Shown here piece by piece: positions 1-6,706 of a stretch of DNA of 64,000 nucleotides (its first letter is position 1; each line of letters opens with the position of its first letter). The notes under the pieces are model-generated. The model made no database searches, was not told the origin of the DNA, and saw nothing but the letters and a program-made list of their open reading frames with translations. The position numbers were made by a program, and so were the translations under genes. This DNA is from Flavobacterium odoriferum (lineage in GTDB: Bacteria > Bacteroidota > Bacteroidia > Flavobacteriales > Flavobacteriaceae), in assembly GCF_025499515.1 (NCBI RefSeq), contig NZ_JAMKFA010000003.1:62001-126000 (forward strand), read 5' to 3'.

Positions 1-306
1 TATCAAACGCTTTACATCAGCGGAGGAAAGAAAAATAAGTTGAATAAAATTGACATTGTAGGTTTCTTTTCGCAAAAAGGAAAACTAGAAAAAGATGATA
101 TTGGATTAATCGAAGTCAAAGATTTTATTTCGTTTGTAGCGGTGAAATATCCAAAAGTGAAATCGTTATTACAAAACATCAAAGAGGAGAAAATGAAAGG
201 GAAGAAATATAAAATTGAAGTAGCGAGAAAGGTGATTAAGAAAGAGGAAGAAGAGGAAGAAAACCATCCAAAATTTACGTTACGTAAAGAGAATAATAGG
301 AAATAG
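1..306 (+). CDS. dbpA: DEAD-box RNA helicase DbpA, C-terminal end (partial)
   Basis: Only the last 101 residues are in the window; the reading frame is open from base 1, so the gene begins upstream. The visible part is the C-terminal RNA-binding domain of DbpA: a TLYISGGKKNK segment followed by KDDIGLIEVKDFISFVAV, the RRM-like fold that in this family binds hairpin 92 of 23S rRNA and directs the ATP-driven helicase to the maturing large ribosomal subunit. The helicase core motifs lie outside the window. The last 25 residues form a charged tail (KKEEEEEE, then basic). An internal TTG at 40 is not the real start. The family call is firm; the specific role is from family knowledge. Confidence 0.9.
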   Translation, partial: YQTLYISGGKKNKLNKIDIVGFFSQKGKLEKDDIGLIEVKDFISFVAVKYPKVKSLLQNIKEEKMKGKKYKIEVARKVIKKEEEEEENHPKFTLRKENNRK

Positions 307-344
307 TGCTTTATTTTAATTAAAAATGAGATGAATTAGTTTTT

Positions 345-419
345 TTGTCATTCCGACGCAAGGAGGAATCACATAATGTAGATTGAATTATGAGATTTCT
401 CCTTAGGTCGAAATGACAA
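345..419. repeat. Palindromic intergenic repeat (REP/MITE-like)
   Basis: The left arm TTGTCATTCCGACGCAAGGA (345-364) pairs with the right arm TCCTTAGGTCGAAATGACAA (400-419) with only a few mismatches, the arms being separated by about 35 bases. It fills most of the 148-base gap between dbpA and the next gene. This type of TGTCATTCCGAC...GTCGAAATGACA palindrome is, as I recall, a common dispersed intergenic repeat in Flavobacterium-type genomes. No transposase is attached and I saw no second copy in this window. Confidence 0.7.
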
Positions 420-454
420 TGTATTCATAAAATAATTGATTTATTAAAAATGTT

Positions 455-859
455 ATGAAGTATAATTATTTAGATGCTTTGATATTAAATTCAATAGTTA
501 GTTCCGAAAAAGAAGATTGCGGAGCAGAATTAAGCAATATTATAGCTTATGCAGATTATGTAGATCATGCCATAATAACATTATCAGAATTGAATAATTC
601 GATTGAAAAATTATATTTAGATGGTTTGGTAGAAACGTTAGACAATAAAAACTTATTTGTTAATGTAATCTACAAAAGTTGGTTAAATAAAAAGTTAGAA
701 GGAAAATCAAAATTTTCAATTCTTAAAATAGTTGAAGAAACTGAAAAGTTTTTAATCAATTATAAAAATGAGAATAAATCTAATAATGAATTAAAAAAAG
801 TAGTTCTATTCCAAGAATCTGAATATATTAAAGCAGTAGAAAGATATTTAAGTAGATAG
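455..859 (+). CDS. Conserved hypothetical protein, winged-helix-like
   Basis: 134 residues, no signal peptide or membrane segment, AT-rich. The N-terminal 65 residues (leucine-rich helix, then IIAYADYVDHAI at about 29-40, then EKLYLDGLVET) look like a small helical, possibly winged-helix, domain: similar ADYxxHAI proteins occur as uncharacterised single-domain proteins in many bacteria. The C-terminal half is lysine-rich and helical. There is no Shine-Dalgarno sequence. It sits alone between a palindromic repeat and a methyltransferase 21 bases downstream, which may share its transcript. I do not recognise a function. Confidence 0.6.
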   Translation: MKYNYLDALILNSIVSSEKEDCGAELSNIIAYADYVDHAIITLSELNNSIEKLYLDGLVETLDNKNLFVNVIYKSWLNKKLEGKSKFSILKIVEETEKFLINYKNENKSNNELKKVVLFQESEYIKAVERYLSR

Positions 860-880
860 TAAATTTGTGATTTTATATTT

Positions 881-1513
881 ATGAACATGACCTGCCCATT
901 ATGTAATTCCACAGCAACGGTTTTTTGCGAAAAACCAAAGCATTTGTTTTATAAATGTACCAATTGCGAAGGCATTTTTAGACCCAAGCACACTTTTTTA
1001 ACCGCTGAAGAAGAGAAAGAACACTACGAAAAACACAATAATGATGTTTTTGATGAACGCTACCAAGCGTTTGTTTCACCAATAGTCAACGCTGTATTGC
1101 ACGATTTTACTGCAGAAGCTAAAGGTCTGGATTTCGGATCAGGAACGGGTCCAGTTATTGCTAAAATGTTGACTGATAAAGGTTTTCAGGTGCAGAATTA
1201 CGATTTGTTTTTTGCGAATGAACTATCGCTTTTGAAAGAAAAATACGATTATGTTTCCTGTTGCGAAGTAATGGAACATTTTCATTATCCGTATCAAGAA
1301 TTTGAATTACTGAAAAGCTTATTGCTTCCAAAAGGAAAATTATATTGCAAAACTGAGGTTTATACCAACCAAAAGCCTTTTGAAAATTGGTATTACAAAG
1401 ATGATTTTACCCATGTTTTCATTTACCAACCCAAAACATTGGAATGGATAAAAAACGAATTTCACTTTTCGAAATTAGTAATTAAAGAGAAGTTGTTAGT
1501 TTTTGAAAACTAA
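881..1513 (+). CDS. Class I SAM-dependent methyltransferase with N-terminal zinc ribbon
   Basis: 210 residues. Two CxxC pairs (C5/C8 and C26/C29) form a probable N-terminal zinc ribbon. The methyltransferase domain follows, with the SAM-binding glycine motif GLDFGSGTG at 82-90 and a post-motif SCCEVMEHF at 126-134, a pattern typical of the Methyltransf_23 type. Substrate cannot be told. The chosen ATG at 881 gives MNMTC; the ATG two codons later is an equally good start. The gene converges on coaD, the stop codons lying one base apart, with no visible terminator between them. Confidence 0.8.
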   Translation: MNMTCPLCNSTATVFCEKPKHLFYKCTNCEGIFRPKHTFLTAEEEKEHYEKHNNDVFDERYQAFVSPIVNAVLHDFTAEAKGLDFGSGTGPVIAKMLTDKGFQVQNYDLFFANELSLLKEKYDYVSCCEVMEHFHYPYQEFELLKSLLLPKGKLYCKTEVYTNQKPFENWYYKDDFTHVFIYQPKTLEWIKNEFHFSKLVIKEKLLVFEN

Positions 1514-1514
1514 T

Positions 1515-1973
1515 CTATTTTTTATCCAAAACCGATTCTGGAACTAACTGCGAAATATCGCCGCCATTTCGCAATACATCACGCACAATACTTGACGAGA
1601 TAAACGAAGTTCGAGCAGCTGTTAATAAGAAAACCGTTTCAATTTTTGACATCATTCGATTGGTGTGTGCGATGGCTTTTTCAAATTCAAAGTCGGCCGG
1701 ATTTCTTAGTCCGCGTAATATGAATTCAGCATTTTCTTTTTTACACAAATCAATGGTTAAACCAGAATAAGTAATCACTCTAACTTTTGGTTCGTCTTTG
1801 AAAGCTTCTTCTATAAAACGTTTTCTTTCATCTAATGAAAACATGTATTTTTTTTCGGCATTCACACCAATGGCTACAATGACTTCATCAAATAAAGAAA
1901 CGCCTCGTTTGATAATATCGAAATGTCCATTAGTAATTGGGTCAAATGAACCTGGAAATATTGCTTTTTTCAT
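1515..1973 (-). CDS. coaD: Phosphopantetheine adenylyltransferase
   Basis: 152 residues, the usual length. It transfers AMP from ATP to 4'-phosphopantetheine, giving dephospho-CoA, the penultimate step of CoA synthesis, in the cytoplasm. The nucleotidyltransferase signature is clear: GSFDPITNGH near the N-terminus (the T/HxGH motif) and ARTSFISSSIVRDV near the C-terminus. It starts 3 bases after the ddl stop, so the two are co-transcribed, an order common in flavobacteria. Enzymes for neighbouring steps (coaBC at 51.9 kb and coaE at 62.0 kb) are elsewhere in the window. Confidence 0.97.
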   Translation of the reverse strand: MKKAIFPGSFDPITNGHFDIIKRGVSLFDEVIVAIGVNAEKKYMFSLDERKRFIEEAFKDEPKVRVITYSGLTIDLCKKENAEFILRGLRNPADFEFEKAIAHTNRMMSKIETVFLLTAARTSFISSSIVRDVLRNGGDISQLVPESVLDKK

Positions 1974-1976
1974 CTT

Positions 1977-2951
1977 TTACTTCTTTAAAGCCAATTCAAT
2001 AGCGTTTTCAAATAATTCGGGTAACGAAATTCCAGCTTCACGAGCTTGTTGTGGTAAAATACTTTCGGTAGTTAAACCTGGAATCGTATTCATTTCTAAC
2101 ATGTGTGGTTCATTGTTTACAATAATGAATTCACTTCTCGAAAAGCCTTTCATTTTCAATACTTCGTAGGCTCTTTTGGCAACTGTTTCGATTTTTACTT
2201 TCAATTCTTCTGAAATTCTTGCTGGCGTAATTTCTTTCGATTTGCCTAAATATTTCGCTTCGTAATCAAAAAAGTCGTTTTCAGATACGATTTCGGTAAT
2301 GGGTAAAACGGTAACCGTTCCTTTATAATTAATCACACCCACTGAAACTTCTGTTCCGTCCAAGAAACTTTCAATAATGATTTCGTCGTCTTCTTTATAT
2401 GCGTTTTCAATAGCTGGAAGAAATTCTCCTGCCGTTTTTACTTTCGAAATTCCGAAACTTGAACCTGATTTATTTGGTTTTACGAAACAAGGTAAACCTA
2501 CTTTAGCTAAAATGGTGTCTACGTTAATTTTGTCTCCCAAATTCAAATAATATGATTCAGCTGTTTTGATTCCGTAAGGTTTTAAAACCGACAACATATC
2601 TCGTTTGTTGAACGTTAACGCTGCTTGGTAATAATCGCACGAAGTTTGAGGAATATTTAATAATTCGAAATACGCTTGCATCAAACCATCTTCGCCAGGT
2701 GTTCCGTGAATGGCATTAAAAACGACATCAAAATTGATTTTTGAACCATTTACAGTTACTGAAAAATCGTTTTTATCAATAGGAAATTCGGTATCATTTT
2801 CATCCACATACACCCATTTTTCCTTGAAAATATGAATGCGATACGGATTAAATTTTGAACGATTAATGTTGTTAAACACTACATTTCCGCTAGTTAACGA
2901 AATTTTGTACTCGCTAGAGTAACCTCCCATGATAATGGCTACGTTTTTCAT
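1977..2951 (-). CDS. ddl: D-alanine--D-alanine ligase
   Basis: 324 residues. It joins two D-alanines using ATP to make the dipeptide end of the peptidoglycan stem. The N-terminus MKNVAIIMGGYSSEYKIS is the Ddl start; HGTPGEDG, the ATP-grasp loop KPNKSGSSFGISK and a C-terminal LEMNTIPGLT segment are family hallmarks. An in-frame ATG exists 24 bases upstream (2975), but the family begins at MKNVAIIMGG, so 2951 is chosen. It is the first gene of a ddl-coaD unit and is divergent from the PASTA-protein gene, with a 179-base gap that must hold both promoters. Confidence 0.96.
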   Translation of the reverse strand: MKNVAIIMGGYSSEYKISLTSGNVVFNNINRSKFNPYRIHIFKEKWVYVDENDTEFPIDKNDFSVTVNGSKINFDVVFNAIHGTPGEDGLMQAYFELLNIPQTSCDYYQAALTFNKRDMLSVLKPYGIKTAESYYLNLGDKINVDTILAKVGLPCFVKPNKSGSSFGISKVKTAGEFLPAIENAYKEDDEIIIESFLDGTEVSVGVINYKGTVTVLPITEIVSENDFFDYEAKYLGKSKEITPARISEELKVKIETVAKRAYEVLKMKGFSRSEFIIVNNEPHMLEMNTIPGLTTESILPQQAREAGISLPELFENAIELALKK

Positions 2952-3105
2952 TGTAAATTTCAAATTGATATACACAAAATTACATTATTTATTGAGATTT
3001 TACGTTCTTTTATTTGTTTACCAAAGAAATATTTTTGCAATTCATTCGTTTTAAATGTGTGAAGAAATCAAAAAGAATTGCATCGTTATTTCTTTTTGAA
3101 TTTTA

Positions 3106-3113
3106 TATCTTTG
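3106..3113 (+). promoter_or_regulatory. Bacteroidetes -7 promoter element
   Basis: TATCTTTG matches the Bacteroidetes sigma-ABfr -7 consensus TAnnTTTG and lies 17 bases before the ATG of the PASTA-protein gene. A convincing TTTG at the -33 spacing was not found; the nearest upstream TTG is 25 bases away, which is longer than usual. Confidence 0.6.
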
Positions 3114-3130
3114 TCAAAATATCATATTCT

Positions 3131-3784
3131 ATGAGTTTATTTAAGTTTTTAACAAGTCGAACTTTTTTTATTCAAGCTTTTTTAGCATTGGCTATTGTAG
3201 TGGGTTTTACTTTTTTAGTAATTCAATTTTTAGATTTTAGAACCAATCATGGTCAGGAAATTAAGGTACCTGATTTATCTAAAATGAAATTGGAAATCGC
3301 GGAAGAGAAACTAAACGAATTGGATTTAGAAGTGTTTTTATTAGATACAGTAGAATTTAATGCCGATTTTCCTCCTTTTACTATTTTAGAACAAGATCCT
3401 AAAGCAGGAAGTTTAGTAAAAGACGGTAGAAAAGTCTATGTAAAATTGAATGCTGGTGAATTTACGGATATTACCATTCCAGAATTCAAAGACAAAACGT
3501 TCCGACAAATTTCGGCTACTATAAAATCATTAACCTTAAAAGAAGGTAAAATTACTTATAAACCGCATATTGCTAAAGATGTGGTATTACAAATCTATCA
3601 AGATGGTAGAAGATTAAGAGCAGGAGATAAGGTGAAAAAGAATTCTACTTTAGATTTTGTTTTAGGAGATGGAAAAGAAGTTTATAACGAAGAAACGTTT
3701 AGTTCAGAAGAACCATCAGATACATTGCCTCCAACTGAAGAGGTACAACCAGAAGAATTTAAAGAAGAAAATGGCGGAATATAA
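3131..3784 (+). CDS. PASTA-domain membrane protein
   Basis: 217 residues. A short cytoplasmic N-terminus and one membrane helix (about 12-33) are followed by two PASTA repeats (about 44-107, containing VPDLSKMKLEIAEEKL, and about 113-180) and an acidic tail. PASTA domains bind muropeptides or beta-lactams in penicillin-binding proteins and Ser/Thr kinases; here there is no kinase or transpeptidase domain, so it is probably a cell-wall-sensing or structural protein in the inner membrane. The ATG at 3131 is preferred over a frame extension to 3014 because the promoter element lies just upstream. The next gene overlaps its last 14 bases, which implies translational coupling. Its opposite neighbour is ddl, also a wall gene. 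Confidence 0.85.
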   Translation: MSLFKFLTSRTFFIQAFLALAIVVGFTFLVIQFLDFRTNHGQEIKVPDLSKMKLEIAEEKLNELDLEVFLLDTVEFNADFPPFTILEQDPKAGSLVKDGRKVYVKLNAGEFTDITIPEFKDKTFRQISATIKSLTLKEGKITYKPHIAKDVVLQIYQDGRRLRAGDKVKKNSTLDFVLGDGKEVYNEETFSSEEPSDTLPPTEEVQPEEFKEENGGI

Positions 3785-4808
3785 GGTTGAAAACGAACTC
3801 GAAGACGAGTTATATGAACATCATCGTTTTGAAGCAAGCAAAGGACAATCAGCTTTGCGTGTGGATAAATTTTTGATGAATATGATTGAAAATACTACTC
3901 GAAATAAAATACAGCAAGCAGCAGAAAATGGTTCTATTTTAGTGAACGATGTTGCGGTAAAATCAAATTACAAAGTAAAAGCAGGCGATGTCGTACGTTT
4001 AGTATTGGCACACCCAACTTATGAGCAATTGTTAACGCCTGAAAATATTCCGTTGGATATTGTGTATGAAGACGATCAGTTGTTGGTTATCAATAAACCA
4101 GCAGGAATGGTTGTGCATCCAGGTCATGGAAATTATTCAGGAACTTTAGTGAATGCGTTAGCCTATCATTTTAAGAATTTACCAATGAATAGTTCGGAAA
4201 GACCAGGTTTGGTTCACCGAATTGATAAAGACACTACAGGCTTACTAGTAGTTGCAAAGACAGAACATGCGATGGCTTATTTGACAAAGCAGTTTGCTGA
4301 GAAAACTTCGGAAAGAGAATATGTTGCTTTAGTTTGGGGAAATATCGAAGAAGATGAAGGAACTGTTGAAGGAAATATTGGACGACACGATACCAACCGA
4401 ATGCGAATGGCAGTTCATGAAAGTGATGAAAAAGGAAAACCAGCAGTAACGCATTATAAAGTTTTAGAGCGATTTGGGTATGTAACCTTAGTTTCTTGTC
4501 AATTAGAGACAGGAAGAACACACCAAATACGTGTACATATGAAACATATTGGTCACACCCTTTTTAATGATGAGCGTTATGGTGGCGATTCCATTTTGAA
4601 AGGAACTACTTTTACCAAATACAAACAGTTTGTAGATAATTGTTTTAAAGTATTACCTAGACAAGCGCTTCACGCGAAAACTTTGGGTTTTGAACATCCT
4701 GTCACAAAAGAATTTTTACGTTTTGATACGCCAATTCCTCAAGATTTACAGGAATGTATCGAAAAATGGCGTGTGTATTCAAAAGCACAGACGTTTACAG
4801 AGGAATAA
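3771..4808 (+). CDS. rluD: RluD-family 23S rRNA pseudouridine synthase
   Basis: 345 residues. An S4 RNA-binding domain (about 28-85: LRVDKFL... ILVNDVAVKSNYKVKAGDVV) precedes the pseudouridine synthase domain, whose catalytic aspartate is D152 in HRIDKDTTGLLV; GRTHQIRVHMKHIGH is the family's second conserved block. RluD makes pseudouridines in helix 69 of 23S rRNA. The ATG at 3771 overlaps the PASTA gene by 14 bases; a longer frame upstream has no support. A perfect palindromic terminator follows. Assignment to RluD and not RluC is by architecture and length, so the target bases are inferred. Confidence 0.9.
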   Translation: MAEYKVENELEDELYEHHRFEASKGQSALRVDKFLMNMIENTTRNKIQQAAENGSILVNDVAVKSNYKVKAGDVVRLVLAHPTYEQLLTPENIPLDIVYEDDQLLVINKPAGMVVHPGHGNYSGTLVNALAYHFKNLPMNSSERPGLVHRIDKDTTGLLVVAKTEHAMAYLTKQFAEKTSEREYVALVWGNIEEDEGTVEGNIGRHDTNRMRMAVHESDEKGKPAVTHYKVLERFGYVTLVSCQLETGRTHQIRVHMKHIGHTLFNDERYGGDSILKGTTFTKYKQFVDNCFKVLPRQALHAKTLGFEHPVTKEFLRFDTPIPQDLQECIEKWRVYSKAQTFTEE

Positions 4809-4810
4809 AA

Positions 4811-4838
4811 AAAAGCGAAAATTAATTTTCGCTTTTTT
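4811..4838. terminator. Bidirectional intrinsic terminator
   Basis: A perfect palindrome AAAAGCGAAAATT/AATTTTCGCTTTT, with A and T runs at the ends, lies between the convergent rluD-like and YchJ-like genes. It can serve both strands; its last bases overlap the stop codon of the minus-strand gene. Confidence 0.85.
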
Positions 4839-5211
4839 AGTTGTATTCACCATCTACATAAAACCAATTTCCATTTTCAAATTTAAAAGTAGAATGTTCA
4901 TAATGAACTTGAGCCTTTAAATTTTCGTCTAAAAAATACGCTTTAAAAGTAACGGTCGTTTCAGTTGAAGTTATAACTTCTAATTTTAACCATTTATTAT
5001 TTTTGGACCAAATTAATATGTCGGCTTTTTTATACAATTTTCGGGTTGTAAGGTGTGTAGTTGCTACCAAATAATCGACTTCAGTGGTAGCATAAGCGCT
5101 ATATCTCGAACGCATTAATGCTTCACACGTTGGTGCTTTTTTGGTTCCTTTAATGTAAGGTTCACAACAATCTTGAAAAGAAAGTGAATTTCCGCAGTAG
5201 CAACCCGACAT
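4837..5211 (-). CDS. YchJ-family (UPF0225) SEC-C motif protein
   Basis: 124 residues. The N-terminus has the zinc-binding SEC-C pattern CYCGNSLSFQDCCEPYI, followed by CEALMRSRYSAYATTEVDYLVATT, the signature of the YchJ family, and an NTF2-like alpha/beta body. SEC-C zinc fingers resemble the C-terminal motif of SecA; the cellular role of YchJ is not established. It follows a 46-aa ORF by 3 bases on the same strand and ends in a shared palindromic terminator. Confidence 0.88.
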   Translation of the reverse strand: MSGCYCGNSLSFQDCCEPYIKGTKKAPTCEALMRSRYSAYATTEVDYLVATTHLTTRKLYKKADILIWSKNNKWLKLEVITSTETTVTFKAYFLDENLKAQVHYEHSTFKFENGNWFYVDGEYN

Positions 5212-5214
5212 AGA

Positions 5215-5355
5215 TTACGATTTAGATTCGTTGAATTTTCGTTGAATTTCTTTTAATTTTTCGGCACGAGCATTCTTTTTAGCTTTTTCTTTCGATTGCT
5301 CTTTGTGTAATTTATCGTTGTGCGCTTTAATATTTTTTGGATTATTTCTTCCCAT
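5215..5355 (-). CDS. Small basic coiled-coil protein (46 aa)
   Basis: 46 residues, beginning MGRNNPKNIKAHNDKLHKEQ and ending in a lysine/glutamate-rich helix (AKKNARAEKLKEIQRK). Support for it being real: a complete frame with ATG and TAA, a TATCTTTG promoter element 22 bases upstream, and a 3-base gap to the YchJ-like gene, i.e. a two-gene unit. It is highly charged, has no membrane segment and looks like a ribosome- or RNA-associated small protein, but I cannot assign a function. Confidence 0.75.
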   Translation of the reverse strand: MGRNNPKNIKAHNDKLHKEQSKEKAKKNARAEKLKEIQRKFNESKS

Positions 5356-5377
5356 TTTACAAGCTTTTTTAAAGTTT

Positions 5378-5385
5378 CAAAGATA
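5378..5385 (-). promoter_or_regulatory. Bacteroidetes -7 promoter element (minus strand)
   Basis: CAAAGATA on the plus strand reads TATCTTTG on the minus strand, matching TAnnTTTG. It lies 22 bases before the start of the 46-aa ORF and would drive that ORF and the YchJ-like gene. Confidence 0.6.
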
Positions 5386-5394
5386 CGAAAATAT

Positions 5395-5428
5395 AATTGG
5401 ATAATTTTTGGCACAACAATTGGATAAT
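5395..5428. repeat. 11-bp direct repeat in a divergent promoter region
   Basis: AATTGGATAAT occurs at 5395-5405 and again at 5418-5428, start to start 23 bases, about two helical turns. The pair lies between the minus-strand promoter of the 46-aa ORF and the plus-strand lipoprotein gene, where an activator or repressor site would be expected. Function is inferred only from position. Confidence 0.4.
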
Positions 5429-5463
5429 GCATAAGTAAGTAAATAATTTAAAACTTTAAGATT

Positions 5464-5982
5464 ATGAAAAAAATTACTTTATTGTTGGTTTTTATCGGGA
5501 TGATAACACTACAAAGTTGTACAGTTAATGAGGTAAGAGATGAATATGATAACGATACTATTAGCGAAGTTTTTGAATACTCAAATGTCGATTTAACTTC
5601 TGGAAACGGATACAATCAAATTTTAGATTTTCCTCATACCATTTATTCATCTGATATGGTTTTAGTATATCGATTAGTTGGTGGCGGAAGCGCTGGTGAT
5701 GTTTGGAAATTATTGCCAGAAACCTACTATTTTGATGATGGAACTTTAGATTTTGGTTATGATAGTGATTTTACTCAATATGATGCACAAGTAAGTTTAT
5801 TTGGGTATGATTTACCAGGATTAAGCAATGCTAACAAATTAGACCAAGTATTTAGAGTAGTAGTTATTCCAGCTTATTTTGGAAATAAATCAGCTACTGA
5901 TAAATTAGATTTTAAAGATTATAATGCAGTAAAAGAACATTACAAATTAGATACTGCTAAAGTAACTAAGGTTGAAATGTAA
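5464..5982 (+). CDS. Putative lipoprotein of unknown function
   Basis: 172 residues. The N-terminus is a lipoprotein signal: MKK, a hydrophobic stretch, then LQSC with C19 as the lipidated cysteine. The mature part is acidic and rich in tyrosine, aspartate and glycine (for example YRLVGGGSAGDVWKLLPETYY), with no enzyme motif. It is a single-gene unit, followed by a strong terminator. Similar small lipoproteins are common in flavobacteria but I recognise no named family. Location in the outer or inner membrane is inferred from the lipobox. Confidence 0.75.
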   Translation: MKKITLLLVFIGMITLQSCTVNEVRDEYDNDTISEVFEYSNVDLTSGNGYNQILDFPHTIYSSDMVLVYRLVGGGSAGDVWKLLPETYYFDDGTLDFGYDSDFTQYDAQVSLFGYDLPGLSNANKLDQVFRVVVIPAYFGNKSATDKLDFKDYNAVKEHYKLDTAKVTKVEM

Positions 5983-5990
5983 TAATAACT

Positions 5991-6023
5991 AAAAGAGCTA
6001 TCTAACCCGATAGCTCTTTTTTT
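5991..6023. terminator. Bidirectional intrinsic terminator
   Basis: The stem AAAAGAGCTATC / GATAGCTCTTTT has a 6-base loop (TAACCC) and is followed by a T run. It separates the convergent lipoprotein and DUF1543 genes and can act in both directions. Confidence 0.9.
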
Positions 6024-6585
6024 ATACCGATATTTTATCTATTTTTAAATAACCAATATGTTTTTCATCTTCTGAAATTGCATTGGTTTTTGTTATTTTT
6101 AAACGATACTGCGATTTGAATTTATCCGAAAGTATATCTTCAATATTGTGAATATCATCAACATCAATACCATATTTATCATCAATGTGCGATTCGGCTC
6201 CTTTGAAACCACAATGTTTGTAGAAAGTCGTTTGTTTTGCTTTTTTAATAGCTTCGGCTTTCGTTTTGGCAACCACTAATACTTTATAATGGTATTCTTC
6301 AAATTCTCCTTCTTTATAACCTCCCAAATTCAAAAAGAATAATTGCTCTTTTTGATTTAAACTTTCATTATTGGCAACTACTTCAATTGTAAATCCGTCA
6401 ACAAAAGTAACTTTTTGCCAAGCATCAATATGAATTCTTCCTTTCGCTTCGGGCCAAAATGCATTCATGTCGGGAACTAATTCTTTCAAACTATTTCCAA
6501 TACCAAAAAAGATATCATGTTGTTCGGTAAAACGTCCTTTTGGGGTACAACCCAACATAATCATATGTAAATTTACTGTTTTCAT
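6022..6585 (-). CDS. DUF1543 domain protein
   Basis: 187 residues, cytoplasmic. It begins MKTVNLHMIMLGCTPKGR and contains TEQHDIFFGIGNSLKEL and GRIHIDAWQKVTFVDGF, the conserved blocks of DUF1543. In this family the core is often duplicated; here the second half (about 95-187, FEEYHYKVLVVAKTKAEAIKKA) appears as a diverged second unit. Function is unknown. It is divergent from glutamine synthetase III across a 121-base region with an inverted repeat, so shared control is possible. An internal ATG (M8) is an alternative start. Confidence 0.8.
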   Translation of the reverse strand: MKTVNLHMIMLGCTPKGRFTEQHDIFFGIGNSLKELVPDMNAFWPEAKGRIHIDAWQKVTFVDGFTIEVVANNESLNQKEQLFFLNLGGYKEGEFEEYHYKVLVVAKTKAEAIKKAKQTTFYKHCGFKGAESHIDDKYGIDVDDIHNIEDILSDKFKSQYRLKITKTNAISEDEKHIGYLKIDKISV

Positions 6586-6612
6586 AGTGTAAATATAATA
6601 AAAAATATTTTT

Positions 6613-6632
6613 ACCCCTAAAAAAATAGGGGT
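6613..6632. promoter_or_regulatory. Inverted repeat upstream of glutamine synthetase III
   Basis: The arms ACCCCTA (6613-6619) and TAGGGGT (6626-6632) are perfectly inverted around a 6-A loop, a GC-rich island in very AT-rich DNA. It ends 26 bases upstream of the TATATTTG promoter element of the glutamine synthetase gene, so it covers the -33 region, and it is also upstream of the divergent DUF1543 gene. An operator for nitrogen control is a reasonable inference; no regulator is identified. Confidence 0.5.
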
Positions 6633-6658
6633 ATGTGTAAAATTATTTAAAAAATTTA

Positions 6659-6666
6659 TATATTTG
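6659..6666 (+). promoter_or_regulatory. Bacteroidetes -7 promoter element of glutamine synthetase III
   Basis: TATATTTG matches TAnnTTTG and lies 40 bases upstream of the start codon. No clear TTTG at the -33 position; the inverted repeat sits there instead, which would suit an activated promoter. Confidence 0.65.
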
Positions 6667-6706
6667 CATAACTTTTCAAGGGTATAACTTTAAACACACA
6701 CAACTT

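Noticed and set aside
40..306. TTG at 40 as the start of an 88-aa gene
   Set aside because: The frame is open to base 1 and the residues before the TTG (YQTLYISGGKKNK) belong to the DbpA C-terminal domain.
1798..2169. 123-codon plus-strand frame across coaD and ddl
   Set aside because: It lies antisense to the well-supported coaD and ddl reading frames and its product has no recognisable domain.
4690..4920. 76-codon plus-strand frame over the rluD end
   Set aside because: It runs out of phase through the end of rluD, through the terminator palindrome and into the convergent YchJ-like gene.
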